From positions 4,784,185 to 4,848,184 of the forward strand of contig NZ_CP040428.1 in NCBI RefSeq assembly GCF_005671395.1: a DNA stretch of 64,000 nt, read 5' to 3'. The position numbers were made by a program, and so were the translations under genes. Position 1 is the first letter of the stretch, and each line of letters begins with the position of its first letter. Below the pieces are notes generated by a model, which worked only from the letters and a program-made list of their open reading frames with translations, was not told where the DNA came from and searched no databases. Positions 1 to 9,919 of the stretch are shown here, in pieces. Origin of the DNA: Jejubacter calystegiae (GTDB taxonomy: Bacteria; Pseudomonadota; Gammaproteobacteria; Enterobacterales; Enterobacteriaceae).

Positions 1-476
1 AGGTTAGGTGGCGTCGCCACCAGGGTCATCATGCCGCTGATAAGACCGGCAAAGCTGAGCGGCATCATCAAACCCGAAGGCGCAATTTTCATACGCGCCG
101 AAACGCTCAGCACCACGGGAATAAAAATCGCCACTACGCCGGTGGAGCTCATAAACGCGCCCAACCCGGCAACGGTCACCATCAGCAGCACCAGCATTTT
201 GGTTTCGCTACTGCCCGCCACCTGTACCAGCCAGGAGCCCATCCGCGCCGCCACACCGGTGCGCACCAGCCCCTCGCCGATAATAAACAGCGCGGCGATC
301 AGGATAACATTCGGATCGCTAAAGCCCGAAAAGGCCTCGCTCAGGGTCAGAGTGCCGCTCAAAACAAAGGCGACAATCACCATCAGCGCCACGGCATCCA
401 TGCGTACCTTATCGGTCGCGAATAAAATAACGGCAACCGCCAACAGGGACAGAACCCAGATAAGTTCAGCGTTCAC
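1..476 (-). CDS. yfbS: YfbS-like SLC13/DASS-family inner-membrane transporter, N-terminal part (cut by window edge)
   Basis: Reading leftward, the frame opens with GTG at 476, preceded by AAGGA seven bases upstream, and runs off the left edge after about 158 codons. The visible part is almost entirely hydrophobic and carries stretches such as [16 protein letters not shown] and [16 protein letters not shown], which I recognise as E. coli YfbS. The family consists of putative sodium-coupled anion or dicarboxylate transporters of the inner membrane; the substrate of YfbS is not established. The rest of the protein, including any RCK/TrkA-C domains, lies outside the window. hxpA lies upstream in the same direction but has its own terminator, so yfbS is probably a separate unit. 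Confidence 0.9.
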   Translation of the reverse strand, partial: MNAELIWVLSLLAVAVILFATDKVRMDAVALMVIVAFVLSGTLTLSEAFSGFSDPNVILIAALFIIGEGLVRTGVAARMGSWLVQVAGSSETKMLVLLMVTVAGLGAFMSSTGVVAIFIPVVLSVSARMKIAPSGLMMPLSFAGLISGMMTLVATPPN

Positions 477-518
477 AACCCATCCTTGTTGAATTCACAC
501 AGACATACATCATGCCAT

Positions 519-543
519 AAAAAAGCCCCGTCAGAAGCGGGGC
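519..543 (-). terminator. Rho-independent terminator after hxpA
   Basis: A 6-bp GC stem (525-530 pairing with 538-543, CGGGGC/GCCCCG on the minus strand) is followed on the minus strand by a run of six T residues (519-524). It sits just after the hxpA stop codon and before yfbS. Confidence 0.85.
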
Positions 544-554
544 CAGGTCATTAT

Positions 555-1211
555 TCAGTGCGTTTCCACCTGCGTTAAACCGCCGGGCTCAGGCAGTATC
601 CGCAGCGCATCCAGGCGCGCGATAGCGAAGTCCACCTCGTCGAGGCGCGGCGTCCCCTGAGGCGCATTAACCGCAATCACCCGGCAGCCCGCCGCCAGAC
701 CGGCTTCGATCCCCGCAGGGGCATCTTCCACCACCGCGCAGGCTTCCGGTTGCAGCGCCAGACGTTGGGCGCCCAGCAGGTAGGCATCCGGCTGCGGTTT
801 CCCCTTCGCCACCTGCTCAGCGGTCACCAGAACCTTCGGCTCCGGCAGCCCCGCCGCCCGGATCCTGGCCGATGCCACCGGCAGCGAGCCGGAGGTCACG
901 ATAGCCCAGGGCACACCCGCCGCGTTTAACTGTTCAAGCAGAGCCAGTGCCCCGGGCAACGCGATGACACCGTCAGTATCTTCCGCTTCGATTTTCTCCA
1001 GCGCGTAGAATTCGCGTTGAATGTCCGCCTCATCACGCCCGGCCATAAAATGGCGCAGCGAGGTTATCGCCTGCTTACCGTGAATAAAGCTCAGCACCTC
1101 TTCATGGTTGATGCCGAAACGATCGGCCCAGCGGCACCATGCCCGCTCCACCACCGGCAGTGAATCCACCAGCGTACCATCAAGATCGAACAGGAATCCC
1201 TGACACTCCAC
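555..1211 (-). CDS. hxpA: Hexitol/sugar phosphatase of the HAD superfamily (YfbT/HxpA)
   Basis: A 218-residue cytosolic HAD hydrolase, the usual length for YfbT (HxpA), which dephosphorylates hexitol phosphates and other sugar phosphates. The catalytic aspartates are in DLDGTL near residues 9-14, motif II is IVTSGS, and the DAPAG motif supplies the acidic Mg-binding residues. The cap domain follows the first motif. The start is GTG at 1211, with GGAGG six bases upstream; a nearby ATG at 1215 is out of frame. The gene is followed by a strong terminator and lies downstream of yfbU with a 15-base gap, so the two may be co-transcribed. Confidence 0.93.
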   Translation of the reverse strand: MECQGFLFDLDGTLVDSLPVVERAWCRWADRFGINHEEVLSFIHGKQAITSLRHFMAGRDEADIQREFYALEKIEAEDTDGVIALPGALALLEQLNAAGVPWAIVTSGSLPVASARIRAAGLPEPKVLVTAEQVAKGKPQPDAYLLGAQRLALQPEACAVVEDAPAGIEAGLAAGCRVIAVNAPQGTPRLDEVDFAIARLDALRILPEPGGLTQVETH

Positions 1212-1226
1212 GCATTACCTCCCGGT

Positions 1227-1721
1227 TCAGGCGTTAATAATCTGGCTAATTTCATTGGCGCTGAGGTGATACTGACGCGGACAACCGTGCCAGACCTTCA
1301 GCATACGCTGGTATTTATCCCACATTGGCGTCTGCGAGTTAAAGCCGTGGCTGCCAGCATCGAAGTGGGCGTAGCGCCCTTCCACATTCACCATGAAGCG
1401 CACATAGCCCAGGAAACGCGCTTCGGTCGCGGCATCAAAACCCAGGAAGGTGACCCGACGTTCGTCGATCTCCTGGTTATCCTTAAGGTTGCTCCAGGAG
1501 ACGTGCAGAGCGTGGTACATCTCCATCACATCGATGATTTCGCGGCAGGTCTCTTCTGTGAGCTGACCAAATTCGCGATCCAGCTCGCGCATCTGCAGCC
1601 CGTAGCCACGCTCCACGATGGTCTGCAGGCGACGATAACGCTCGGCGTTGTCCGGATCGAGCAGGGTCATCATTTTGTACTGGTTCGAAAGAATCAGACG
1701 CTGGGCGTTGGTCATTTCCAT
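1227..1721 (-). CDS. yfbU: YfbU family protein
   Basis: A 164-residue protein nearly identical in layout to E. coli YfbU, a conserved cytosolic protein of unknown biochemical role. I chose the start at 1721 ([15 protein letters not shown]) because GGAG lies seven bases upstream and the E. coli protein begins there; the frame stays open to 1736. The sequence is rich in charged and aromatic residues, with a conserved block [20 protein letters not shown] and no signal peptide or membrane segment. It lies between yfbV and hxpA on the same strand; a terminator separates it from yfbV. Confidence 0.95.
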   Translation of the reverse strand: MEMTNAQRLILSNQYKMMTLLDPDNAERYRRLQTIVERGYGLQMRELDREFGQLTEETCREIIDVMEMYHALHVSWSNLKDNQEIDERRVTFLGFDAATEARFLGYVRFMVNVEGRYAHFDAGSHGFNSQTPMWDKYQRMLKVWHGCPRQYHLSANEISQIINA

Positions 1722-1762
1722 TTCTTTACTCCTCAAGGCTGAGAGCCTGCGAACAATAGACT

Positions 1763-1788
1763 AAAAAAAGAGGCACATAAATGTGCCT
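1763..1788 (-). terminator. Rho-independent terminator after yfbV
   Basis: On the minus strand a 7-bp stem AGGCACA/TGTGCCT (1771-1777 with 1782-1788, loop of four) is followed by C and seven T residues (1763-1769). It lies downstream of yfbV and upstream of yfbU. Confidence 0.85.
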
Positions 1789-1815
1789 TCCTTTATATGC
1801 GTAATTCAGGGGGGA

Positions 1816-2271
1816 TTACAAATCATCAAGAAAAGTTTTATCCAACTGGCGAAACGCGCGTTTAAGGGTTTCCGCCAGCGCCTGGTAGTCAGGCTTGCCC
1901 TGTACCGGCGTCATTGACTGCCCGGCTTCTTCCAGACGTTCCCGAACCTCATAGAACCACTGAAGGACTGACGGCGGCAGCGGCGTCACCGAACGCTTAC
2001 CCAACCACCACAGCCCCTGTAGCGGCAGACTCAGCGCAAATAGCGCGGTTGCGACAGTCGGGCCGATCTGACCCCCCAGGGCTATCTGCCAGCACAGCGT
2101 AAAGATGGCGATCGGCGGCATAAAGCGGATGGCGAAACGGGTAGCGCGAATCACGCGGTTTTCAACAAAGACGGGGGCAAGACGTTTTTCCATTGGCCAC
2201 GTCCCGGCGTACTGCTGACCCCGACGAAACAGGCTAAACCCGCTCACCGGGCGATTCGGGGAAGATGACAT
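1816..2271 (-). CDS. yfbV: UPF0208 membrane protein YfbV
   Basis: A 151-residue inner-membrane protein with two hydrophobic segments (roughly residues 47-65 and 72-90, rich in Ile, Leu and Ala), matching E. coli YfbV in length and in the block [21 protein letters not shown]. YfbV has been linked in E. coli to insulation of the Ter macrodomain; the mechanism is not settled. It is divergent from ackA, sharing the 358-base intergenic region, and has its own terminator downstream. Confidence 0.95.
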   Translation of the reverse strand: MSSSPNRPVSGFSLFRRGQQYAGTWPMEKRLAPVFVENRVIRATRFAIRFMPPIAIFTLCWQIALGGQIGPTVATALFALSLPLQGLWWLGKRSVTPLPPSVLQWFYEVRERLEEAGQSMTPVQGKPDYQALAETLKRAFRQLDKTFLDDL

Positions 2272-2629
2272 GGCTTATACCTCAAATTCACAAACAAAAA
2301 ATAAAATTTTTATGCAAGATAACAACAGTAAGTGACAAGATTCAAAATGTTTTGTCATTAAGTGGCGCAATCGGGTATCCTGTGCCGGCCTTTGGTGGCC
2401 GCCTTTTGATTCCCGTAGGGTTAACCGTAACGGAACACCTGGTGCCACATTTTGCGCTTTGCGCCTGTGTCTTTAGTTTACGCGAAATCGCCTGAACGCA
2501 TGACTATTTCTTCGCCATGCCAAAATAAAGAACCTGGCATGACGTTAATCATAAACGTCGACGTCATCTTACGCTACGCTGAGAGACTGAATGTCGTTTT
2601 TTTAGCCACGTATATAAATAGGTACTTCC
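2272..2629 (+). promoter_or_regulatory. Divergent yfbV/ackA control region
   Basis: This 358-base gap holds no convincing gene. A candidate sigma-70 promoter for ackA is TTGTCA at 2352-2357 and TATCCT at 2376-2381 with an 18-base spacer, leaving a long leader of roughly 240 bases before the ATG at 2630. The left end, next to yfbV, is AT-rich. The ackA ribosome-binding site is a weak AGGT eight bases before the ATG. The promoter is read from motifs only. Confidence 0.4.
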
Positions 2630-3832
2630 ATGTCGAGTAAGTTAGTACTGGTTCTGAACTGCGGTAGCTCCTCACTGAAATTCGCCATCATTGATGCCGC
2701 TAACGGCGAAGAGCATATCTCTGGCCTGGCCGAGTGTTTCCACCTGCCGGAAGCCCGCATCAAATGGAAAATGGACGGAAATAAAGAAGAAGCCGCGCTG
2801 GGCGCAGGTGCTGCCCATAGCGAAGCGCTGAACTTTATTGTTAATAACATTCTGGCGCAGAAGCCGGAGTTATCCGCCCAACTGACCGCTATCGGCCACC
2901 GTATCGTGCACGGCGGTGAGAAATACACCCGCTCCGTTGTCATTGATGACAGCGTTATCCAGGGCATCAAAGACTCCGCATCTTTTGCACCGCTGCACAA
3001 CCCGGCTCACCTGATCGGCATCGCAGAAGCGCTGAAATCCTTCCCGCAGTTGAAGGACAAAAACGTGGCCGTATTCGACACCGCGTTCCATCAGACCATG
3101 CCGGAAGAGTCTTACCTCTATGCCCTGCCATACAGCTTGTATAAAGAGCACGGCATTCGTCGCTATGGCGCTCACGGCACCAGCCACTTCTATGTCACCC
3201 AGGAAGCCGCCAAAGTGCTGAACAAGCCGGTGGAAGAGCTGAACATCATTACCTGCCACCTGGGCAACGGCGGTTCCGTTTCTGCGATTCGCAACGGCAA
3301 ATGCGTTGACACCTCCATGGGTCTGACCCCGCTGGAAGGTCTGGTTATGGGCACCCGCTCCGGTGATATCGACCCGGCTATCGTCTTCCATCTGCACGAT
3401 ACCCTGGGTATGAGTGTGGATCAGATCAACAAGCTGCTGACCAAAGAGTCCGGCCTGCTGGGTCTGACCGAAGTGACCAGCGACTGCCGCTACGTTGAAG
3501 ATAACTACGACACCAAAGAAGATGCGAAGCGCGCGATGGACGTTTACTGCCACCGTCTGGCGAAGTACATCGGTTCCTACACCGCGCTGATGGATGGTCG
3601 TCTGGACGCGGTCATCTTCACCGGCGGCATCGGCGAAAACGCAGCGATGGTACGTGAACTCTCCCTGGGCAAACTGGGCGTACTGGGCTTCGAAGTCGAT
3701 CACGAGCGCAACCTGGCTGCCCGCTTCGGCAAGTCTGGCTTCATCAATAAAGAAGGCACTCGTCCGGCCATCGTCATTCCGACCAACGAAGAACTGGTCA
3801 TCGCGCAGGACGCCAGCCGTCTGACCGCCTGA
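2630..3832 (+). CDS. ackA: Acetate kinase
   Basis: A 400-residue cytosolic acetate kinase, the expected length, interconverting acetyl phosphate and ADP with acetate and ATP in overflow metabolism. The N-terminal signature NCGSSSLKF (residues 10-18) and the ATP-site motif [10 protein letters not shown] are intact, as is [12 protein letters not shown]. It is followed at an 80-base interval by pta, its pathway partner, and the pair forms the usual ackA-pta unit. A stable hairpin lies between them and may set their relative expression. I see nothing unusual in the coding sequence. Confidence 0.99.
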   Translation: MSSKLVLVLNCGSSSLKFAIIDAANGEEHISGLAECFHLPEARIKWKMDGNKEEAALGAGAAHSEALNFIVNNILAQKPELSAQLTAIGHRIVHGGEKYTRSVVIDDSVIQGIKDSASFAPLHNPAHLIGIAEALKSFPQLKDKNVAVFDTAFHQTMPEESYLYALPYSLYKEHGIRRYGAHGTSHFYVTQEAAKVLNKPVEELNIITCHLGNGGSVSAIRNGKCVDTSMGLTPLEGLVMGTRSGDIDPAIVFHLHDTLGMSVDQINKLLTKESGLLGLTEVTSDCRYVEDNYDTKEDAKRAMDVYCHRLAKYIGSYTALMDGRLDAVIFTGGIGENAAMVRELSLGKLGVLGFEVDHERNLAARFGKSGFINKEGTRPAIVIPTNEELVIAQDASRLTA

Positions 3833-3837
3833 TTCCC

Positions 3838-3866
3838 CACCGCCAGCCCTGCTGGCGGTGTTGTTT
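3838..3866 (+). terminator. Hairpin between ackA and pta (attenuator or partial terminator)
   Basis: A perfect 10-bp stem CACCGCCAGC/GCTGGCGGTG (3838-3847 with 3851-3860, three-base loop) is followed by TTGTTTT. The T tract is interrupted, so it may only partly terminate, which would leave pta with reduced transcription from the ackA promoter. Confidence 0.65.
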
Positions 3867-3912
3867 TGTGTCGCGCCCGCCGCTGCGGGCGCCTGCAGCA
3901 AGAGGATAAATC

Positions 3913-6051
3913 GTGTCCCGTATCATCATGCTTATTCCAACCGGAACCAGTGTCGGCCTGACCAGCGTCAGCCTCGGCGTGATCCGCGCAATGGAACGTA
4001 AAGGCGTTCGTCTGAGCGTCTTCAAACCCATCGCCCAGCCGCGCAGCGGCGGCGATGCGCCTGACCAGACGACCACCATCATCCGCGCTAACTCCGACCT
4101 GCCGGCCGCCGAGCCGCTGCGCATGAGCCACGTCGAGTCGCTGTTGTCCAGCAACCAGAAAGACGTGCTGATGGAAGAGATTATCGCCAACTACCACGCC
4201 AATACCAAAGATGCGGAAGTGGTGCTGGTCGAAGGCCTGGTGCCGACCCGTAAACACCAGTTCGCCCAGTCGCTGAACTACGAGATAGCCAAAACGCTGA
4301 ACGCGGAAATCGTCTTCGTGACGGCACCCGGCACCGACAGCCCGGAGCAGATCAAAGAGCGTCTGGAACTGACTCGCAGCAGCTTCGGCGGCGCGAAGAA
4401 CAGCAACATCACCGGCGTTATCGTCAATAAGCTAAACGCGCCGGTTGACGAGCAGGGCCGTACCCGTCCGGATCTCTCCGAGATCTTCGACGACTCCACC
4501 AAGGCCCAGGTCATCCACATCGAGCCAAAAAAACTGCAGGAAACCAGCCCGCTGCCGGTGCTGGGCGCCGTGCCGTGGAGCTTCGATCTGATAGCCACCC
4601 GCGCCATCGATATGGCTCGTCACCTGAATGCCGACATCATTAACGAAGGCGACATCAACACCCGTCGCGTGAAGTCTGTGACCTTCTGCGCCCGCAGCAT
4701 TCCCCATATGCTGGAGCACTTCCGCCCGGGATCTCTGCTGGTAACTTCTGCCGATCGCCCTGACGTACTGGTCGCTGCCTGCCTCGCCGCCATGAACGGT
4801 GTTGAGATCGGCGCCCTGCTGCTGACCGGCGGTTATCAGATGGACGAGCGCATCGCCAAACTGTGCGAACGCGCCTTCAGCACCGGCCTGCCGGTCTTTA
4901 TGGTCAGCACCAATACCTGGCAGACCTCGCTGAGCCTGCAGAGCTTCAACCTCGAAGTTCCGGCCGATGACCACGAGCGTATCGAGAAGGTTCAGGAATA
5001 TGTGGCCAGCCACATCAGTCAGGAGTGGATCGACTCTCTGACCGCCACTTCCGAGCGCAGCCGTCGCCTCTCTCCGCCCGCCTTCCGCTACCAGCTCACC
5101 GAGCTGGCGCGCAAAGCAGGCAAGCGCGTGGTGCTGCCGGAAGGCGACGAACCGCGTACCGTCAAAGCGGCTTCTATCTGCGCACAGCGCGGTATCGCGA
5201 CCTGTGTGCTGTTGGGCAACCCGGACGAAGTAAACCGCGTTGCGGCTTCTCAGGGCGTTGAACTGGGTGCCGGTATCGAAATCGTCGATCCGAACGTGGT
5301 ACGTGAAAGCTACGTTGCCCGCCTGGTGGAGCTGCGTAAGAACAAAGGCATGACCGAAGCCGTTGCTCGCGAACAGCTGGAAGACAACGTCGTGCTGGGC
5401 ACGCTGATGCTGGAGCAGGACGAAGTCGACGGCCTGGTTTCTGGCGCTGTTCACACCACTGCCAACACCATCCGTCCGCCGCTGCAGCTGATCAAAACCG
5501 CGCCGGGCAGCTCGCTGGTCTCTTCCGTGTTCTTTATGCTGCTGCCGGAACAGGTTTACGTCTATGGCGACTGCGCCATCAACCCGGATCCGACCGCCGA
5601 ACAGCTGGCTGAAATCGCTATTCAATCTGCTGATTCCGCCACTGCCTTCGGTATTGAGCCGCGTGTCGCGATGCTCTCCTACTCCACCGGTACCTCCGGC
5701 GCAGGTAGCGATGTAGAGAAAGTGCGTGAAGCCACCCGTCTGGCCCAGGAAAAACGCCCGGATCTGATGATCGACGGCCCGCTTCAGTATGACGCCGCCG
5801 TAATGGCCGACGTAGCTAAATCTAAAGCACCGAACTCTCCGGTTGCTGGTCGCGCTACCGTCTTCATCTTCCCGGATCTGAACACCGGTAACACCACTTA
5901 CAAAGCCGTACAGCGTTCCGCTGATCTGATCTCCATCGGACCGATGCTGCAGGGTATGCGTAAGCCGGTGAATGACCTGTCCCGCGGCGCGCTGGTTGAC
6001 GATATCGTCTACACCATCGCACTAACCGCAATTCAGTCCACCCAGCAGTAA
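3913..6051 (+). CDS. pta: Phosphate acetyltransferase (long, class II form)
   Basis: A 712-residue protein that converts acetyl-CoA and phosphate to acetyl phosphate. It has the enterobacterial three-part layout: an N-terminal BioD-like P-loop domain ([15 protein letters not shown] at residues 8-22), a central DRTGG-type domain (around 220-340), and the C-terminal catalytic domain from about residue 390 ([18 protein letters not shown], later [16 protein letters not shown]). The start is GTG at 3913 with GAGG (3902-3905) upstream, as expected for this gene. It follows ackA and ends in a strong terminator-like hairpin. Confidence 0.99.
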   Translation: MSRIIMLIPTGTSVGLTSVSLGVIRAMERKGVRLSVFKPIAQPRSGGDAPDQTTTIIRANSDLPAAEPLRMSHVESLLSSNQKDVLMEEIIANYHANTKDAEVVLVEGLVPTRKHQFAQSLNYEIAKTLNAEIVFVTAPGTDSPEQIKERLELTRSSFGGAKNSNITGVIVNKLNAPVDEQGRTRPDLSEIFDDSTKAQVIHIEPKKLQETSPLPVLGAVPWSFDLIATRAIDMARHLNADIINEGDINTRRVKSVTFCARSIPHMLEHFRPGSLLVTSADRPDVLVAACLAAMNGVEIGALLLTGGYQMDERIAKLCERAFSTGLPVFMVSTNTWQTSLSLQSFNLEVPADDHERIEKVQEYVASHISQEWIDSLTATSERSRRLSPPAFRYQLTELARKAGKRVVLPEGDEPRTVKAASICAQRGIATCVLLGNPDEVNRVAASQGVELGAGIEIVDPNVVRESYVARLVELRKNKGMTEAVAREQLEDNVVLGTLMLEQDEVDGLVSGAVHTTANTIRPPLQLIKTAPGSSLVSSVFFMLLPEQVYVYGDCAINPDPTAEQLAEIAIQSADSATAFGIEPRVAMLSYSTGTSGAGSDVEKVREATRLAQEKRPDLMIDGPLQYDAAVMADVAKSKAPNSPVAGRATVFIFPDLNTGNTTYKAVQRSADLISIGPMLQGMRKPVNDLSRGALVDDIVYTIALTAIQSTQQ

Positions 6052-6392
6052 GCAGTGGCGTACTGATGTCCGGGCCGTCCTTTGGGGCGGCCCGGACATT
6101 TCTCCCCCCAAACCCACTCTCCGTCACATTTCCTATTTCTAGCTTTTCCCTTCGACACCAAATATGACCTGAATCAGTTCACCTCAGTGAGCAACAGAAA
6201 AAACGGTATCGTTTTTAGCTATTGATGCTACTTCAACAAAGAGACGATATGGAAAATCGCCCCCTGGCGACCGAAAAGCGCGTGAGGCCTGGCGCCTGGC
6301 TGGCGCTGGCCGAACCGGAAGCGGGTACCGACGCGCTGATGCAACTGGTAGAGCAAGCGGGTACGGCTGGCAATCGGTGGGCGGGGGAGCTA
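6052..6392 (+). other. pta terminator and unassigned 290-base spacer
   Basis: A 10-bp perfect stem GTCCGGGCCG/CGGCCCGGAC (6068-6077 with 6088-6097) follows pta and is succeeded by ATTTCT, probably the pta terminator. Beyond it, 6100-6392 lies downstream of the convergent transketolase operon. A plus-strand frame opens at ATG 6249 (MENRPLATEKRVRPG) and continues antisense through the transketolase gene. Its first 48 codons overlap nothing else, but I do not recognise it and see only a weak ribosome-binding site, so I do not call it a gene. Confidence 0.55.
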
Positions 6393-7346
6393 TTACAACA
6401 GCTCGTGCGCCGCCGCAACGATATCCCCGGCGGTAAGGCCATACTCCTGCTGAAGAAACGCCTGGGTGCCCACCTGACCATAGCGCCCATTAACCCCAAC
6501 GCGCCGCATCGGCGTCGGGCAGGACTCTCCCAGCACTTCGGCAACGGCGGAGCCCAGGCCATTATGGATGCTGTGATTCTCGCAGGTTACGATGCGCCCC
6601 GTCTGACGTGCATATCTGACAATCAGCTGTCGATCGATAGGCTTAAGGGTGAACATATCGATAACTGCGGCGCTTATCCCCTGCTGTTCCAGTATGTGTG
6701 CCGCCTGGCGCGCTTCACCCACCATAATACCGTTGGCAATAAGCGTCACATCCTGGCCGTCGCGCAGCAGGTTACCTTTGCCGATAGTAAACCGACTGCC
6801 GGGCTGATAGACGGTGGCGGCCTGTTTGCGAATAGTGCGCAGCCAGCAGAATCCCTCCATATCGATCAATTGTTCCAGGAGCCCGCGCAGCATAACCGCA
6901 TCGGTAGCCTCCATCACCACGGCATGCGCCAGACCGCGCACAATCCCCATATCCTCAAACGACATATGGGTCCCGCCGTTATGACAGGCCGTCACCCCGG
7001 CATCGGAAGCTATCACCTTCACATTGTTACCCTGGTAATCCAGCGCCATAAATAGCTGGTCGAAGCAGCGACGGCTGGCAAAGGCGGTAAAGGTGTGAAA
7101 AAAGGGGCGCCGTCCGGTCAGGGCCAGACCTGCCGCCACACCAACGGCATTGGCCTCCATAATACCGCAGTTAATTACGTGCCTGGGATGGTCACGCTGC
7201 ACGCTGTCCATCGCCATTGAACTCATCAGATCCGCCTCCAACGCGATAATGCCGCTTTGGGCCGCAATCTGCTCCGTGACAAACTGCGCATAGACGCTGC
7301 GCATCTCCACGCTATCTTTTCCGCCCGGGGCGGCAACCTTAATCAT
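6393..7346 (-). CDS. Transketolase-like enzyme, C-terminal subunit (pyrimidine-binding and C-terminal domains)
   Basis: A 317-residue protein equal to the second half of a transketolase. The pyrimidine-binding domain begins near residue 15 (MRSVYAQFVTEQIAAQSGIIAL) and includes the glutamate region CGIMEANAVGVAAGLAL; the C-terminal domain carries IVTCENHSIHNGLGSAV. The start at 7346 (MIKVAAPGGK) has GGAGG six bases upstream and overlaps the N-terminal subunit gene by eight bases, implying translational coupling and a heteromeric enzyme. It should transfer a two-carbon unit using thiamine diphosphate. With the PTS genes upstream, its natural donor is probably a ketose phosphate made by that PTS. 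The substrate is unknown. Confidence 0.9.
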   Translation of the reverse strand: MIKVAAPGGKDSVEMRSVYAQFVTEQIAAQSGIIALEADLMSSMAMDSVQRDHPRHVINCGIMEANAVGVAAGLALTGRRPFFHTFTAFASRRCFDQLFMALDYQGNNVKVIASDAGVTACHNGGTHMSFEDMGIVRGLAHAVVMEATDAVMLRGLLEQLIDMEGFCWLRTIRKQAATVYQPGSRFTIGKGNLLRDGQDVTLIANGIMVGEARQAAHILEQQGISAAVIDMFTLKPIDRQLIVRYARQTGRIVTCENHSIHNGLGSAVAEVLGESCPTPMRRVGVNGRYGQVGTQAFLQQEYGLTAGDIVAAAHELL

Positions 7347-8172
7347 GGATAGCCTCCAGTTCTCTGACCGCCTGTTCCAGCGCTGCCCGCATTTTCTCAT
7401 TGGGCCGCAAATGGTGTGAATTACTCAACGCCTCCAGACAGGGCACCCCCTGCCCTTTATGACTGTCCAGAATCACCAGCAATGGCCGTTGCTCCTCGCC
7501 GCGCGCGGGCTTCGCCGCCTGATGCAGTGCCGCAATATCGTCCCCCTTGATGGTCAGCACATCAAAACCGAAAGCGCGAAACTTTTCGGCCAGATCGAAA
7601 GGCTGGATAATTTCATCCAGGGTGCCGTCCAGTTGCTGCTTATTCCAGTCTACGAAGATCAGTAAATTATTCAGGCGGTGATGGGCGATAAACTGGAATG
7701 CCTCCCAGCACTGCCCCTCATTTAACTCACCGTCACCGACAATACAGAATACCCGGTTCGGGCGGCTGGCCAGCTTGTGGGAAAGCGCAATCCCTGCCGC
7801 GATAGAGATCCCCTGCCCCAACGAACCGGTAGTGGCGTCCACCCCCGGGGTTTTCAGCCTATCGGGGTGGCTCGGCAAACAGGTACCGTTCTGATTCAGG
7901 GTCGCCAGCGCCTCCATGGGAAAAAATCCCCCGAGCGCCAGAGTGCTATATAGCGCCGGGCCCGCATGACCTTTAGATAGCACGAAATAGTCGCGCTCCG
8001 GCCAGTCTGCTTTTGAGGGATCAATTCGCATCACATCGCCGTAAAGTACCGCCAGGGTCTCTACCACTGACATGCTGCCGCCATAATGACCAAACCCCAG
8101 ATGATTCAGCATCTTCAATGTTTCAATACGGATAGCGCGCGCCAGGCGCGTCAGTTCACTTACCGACGTCAT
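7339..8172 (-). CDS. Transketolase-like enzyme, N-terminal subunit (thiamine diphosphate-binding)
   Basis: A 277-residue protein equal to the first half of a transketolase. It has the thiamine diphosphate/Mg motif GDGELNEG (around residue 146), the HAGPALY block and HPDRLKTPGVDATTGSLGQG. Split transketolases of this size occur in bacterial catabolic operons, for example the apulose-4-phosphate transketolase pair AptA/AptB; whether this pair acts on such a substrate is not shown. AAGGAGGGG lies just before the ATG at 8172, inside the end of the IIC gene, which overlaps by four bases. The housekeeping transketolases are single chains, so this is a dedicated enzyme. Confidence 0.92.
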   Translation of the reverse strand: MTSVSELTRLARAIRIETLKMLNHLGFGHYGGSMSVVETLAVLYGDVMRIDPSKADWPERDYFVLSKGHAGPALYSTLALGGFFPMEALATLNQNGTCLPSHPDRLKTPGVDATTGSLGQGISIAAGIALSHKLASRPNRVFCIVGDGELNEGQCWEAFQFIAHHRLNNLLIFVDWNKQQLDGTLDEIIQPFDLAEKFRAFGFDVLTIKGDDIAALHQAAKPARGEEQRPLLVILDSHKGQGVPCLEALSNSHHLRPNEKMRAALEQAVRELEAIHD

Positions 8173-9548
8173 GATTTCACCCCTCCTTTCTCTTCGCCAT
8201 CGTGACGACGAACCGGCTTATTCCTCATCAATACCCCTGCGATAACCAGCAGTGCGAACACAGCCACCACTACACCGGTAATCTGTACCGGCGACAGCCA
8301 GCGTGCCAGATTGCCCAGCACGATCCCCACAACCCCAAAATCGGCATCAGAGAAGGTGGTATTGGCGAATCCCAGCGCCCCCAGCACCGGCAGCAGCAGT
8401 ACCGGCAAAAAGGTAATCAGCAGGCCGTTAGCAAAGGCCCCTAGCATCGCGCCGCGCCGTCCCCCCGTGGCATTGCCAAACACCCCGGCCGTTGCGCCGG
8501 TAAAAAAGTGTGGCACCACCCCGGGCAGGATCAGCACCAGTTTTAACTGGCCCAACAGGAATAGCCCCACCAGCCCGCCAAGAAAACTAAACAGGAAACC
8601 AATCAGTACCGCATTCGGGGCATAGGGATAGACCACCGGGCAGTCCAGCGCCGGTCGGGCATTGGGTACCAGCTTCTCTGAAAATCCGGTAAAGGCCGGA
8701 ACAATTTCCGCCAGGATCAGCCGCACCCCCTGAAGGATGATGAATACTCCGGCAGCAAAGGTGATAGCCTGAATAATGGCGTAGACCAGAAAGTTTTGAC
8801 CGACGCTAAGTTCTCCTTCGACGTAGTCGCGTCCGGCGCATACTGCCAGAATCATGTAGATAACGATCATCGTCAGCGAGATAGAGATAGAGCTATCGCG
8901 CAGGAAGCTCAGGTTCTTTGGCAGGTTCATCTCTTCGGTCGAGCGCGATCCCCGACCGCACAGGCCCCCGAGCCAGCCCGCCAGTACATAGCCCAGGGTT
9001 CCGAAATGACCAAAGGCGATATCATCATTGCCGGTAATACGCCGCATATAGCGCTGGGCCAGCGCCGGAAAGAAGGCCATCACCAGCCCTAACAGTAGCG
9101 AACCGGTAAAGACCAGAGCTCCCCCTTTAAACCCCGCCACCGTCAGAATCACGCTAATCATGCAGGCCATATAAAAGGTGTGATGGCCGGTCAGAAAAAT
9201 AAATTTCAGCCGGGTAAAGCGCGCTACCACAATATTCGCCACCATCCCAAATGCCATGATCAGCGCCGTTGCCGCGCCATATTTTTCCAGCGCGATAGAG
9301 ACTATCGCCTCATTATTAGGAATAATCCCTTGAATATTAAACGCATGTTCAAAGATTCCCCCCAGAGGATTAAGCGAACTGACCAGCACGGTAGCACCAC
9401 CGCCCAACACGACAAAACCCAGAATCGTTTTGATGGTGCCTTTCACCACATCAGAAAATCCTTTTTTCTGCGCCAGCAATCCAGTCAGGGCAATAATTCC
9501 CACCAGAATAGCAGGAACTTTTAATATATCGACGATGAAACTCAGCAT
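8169..9548 (-). CDS. PTS permease IIC, ascorbate (SgaT/UlaA) type
   Basis: A 459-residue polytopic inner-membrane protein of the SgaT/UlaA family, the IIC component of ascorbate-type phosphotransferase systems, which take up and phosphorylate a sugar acid or sugar. It is hydrophobic throughout, with conserved family stretches near the N terminus (ILGFVVLGGGATVLV) and a hydrophilic tail ending in KGGVKS. It overlaps the transketolase N-subunit by four bases and follows the IIB gene after 22 bases. Substrate unknown; the coupled split transketolase suggests a pentulose- or branched-sugar-like compound rather than ascorbate. Confidence 0.92.
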   Translation of the reverse strand: MLSFIVDILKVPAILVGIIALTGLLAQKKGFSDVVKGTIKTILGFVVLGGGATVLVSSLNPLGGIFEHAFNIQGIIPNNEAIVSIALEKYGAATALIMAFGMVANIVVARFTRLKFIFLTGHHTFYMACMISVILTVAGFKGGALVFTGSLLLGLVMAFFPALAQRYMRRITGNDDIAFGHFGTLGYVLAGWLGGLCGRGSRSTEEMNLPKNLSFLRDSSISISLTMIVIYMILAVCAGRDYVEGELSVGQNFLVYAIIQAITFAAGVFIILQGVRLILAEIVPAFTGFSEKLVPNARPALDCPVVYPYAPNAVLIGFLFSFLGGLVGLFLLGQLKLVLILPGVVPHFFTGATAGVFGNATGGRRGAMLGAFANGLLITFLPVLLLPVLGALGFANTTFSDADFGVVGIVLGNLARWLSPVQITGVVVAVFALLVIAGVLMRNKPVRRHDGEEKGGVKS

Positions 9549-9570
9549 AATTCCACCCGATGTTCAGAAG

Positions 9571-9849
9571 TTACTTTTGGGAAAAATAAGCACGCAGCCG
9601 GATTTCCAGCTCATTAATATCGATAATGTTATCGATAACCACCAATTTTTCTTCCGGAACGCTGGCGCTGGCGGCAATATCTTTCGCCATCACAAAAAGA
9701 TCGGCCGCATCTATGGTGGCAGAGGCCAGATCGGCATGTTCCACGTCCGCTTCAATCTCCATTTTTTTAAGAATTTTTTTGATATTCATCTCGACCATAA
9801 AACTACTGCCGAGCCCCGATCCACACACCGCCATAATTTTCATCATCAT
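9571..9849 (-). CDS. PTS component IIB, ascorbate/lactose-type
   Basis: A 92-residue cytosolic IIB protein with the phosphoryl-accepting cysteine in the N-terminal P-loop-like motif AVCGSGLGSS (Cys about residue 9). Three ATG codons in a row (9849, 9846, 9843) follow AAGG; the second or third has the better spacing, so the true protein may be one or two residues shorter. It receives phosphate from the neighbouring IIA protein and passes it to the incoming substrate through the IIC permease. Confidence 0.92.
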   Translation of the reverse strand: MMMKIMAVCGSGLGSSFMVEMNIKKILKKMEIEADVEHADLASATIDAADLFVMAKDIAASASVPEEKLVVIDNIIDINELEIRLRAYFSQK

Positions 9850-9919
9850 TCACCTTTATTCAGGAGTAACAGAAGTGCATGCCGCGGATTACCACAGCAA
9901 ATAAATAAAGAGCGGTTAA

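Noticed and set aside
2870-3901. 343-codon open frame on the minus strand through ackA
   Set aside because: It is antisense to the unmistakable ackA gene and has the His/Gln/Val-rich composition typical of shadow frames in GC-rich genes.
4432-5625. 397-codon open frame on the minus strand through pta
   Set aside because: Fully antisense to the catalytic part of pta, with shadow-type composition (many Gln, His, Arg) and no recognisable motif.
6222-7055. 277-codon plus-strand frame over the transketolase C-subunit
   Set aside because: Most of it is antisense to a clear transketolase; only the first 48 codons are free, and these are treated as an observation, not a gene.
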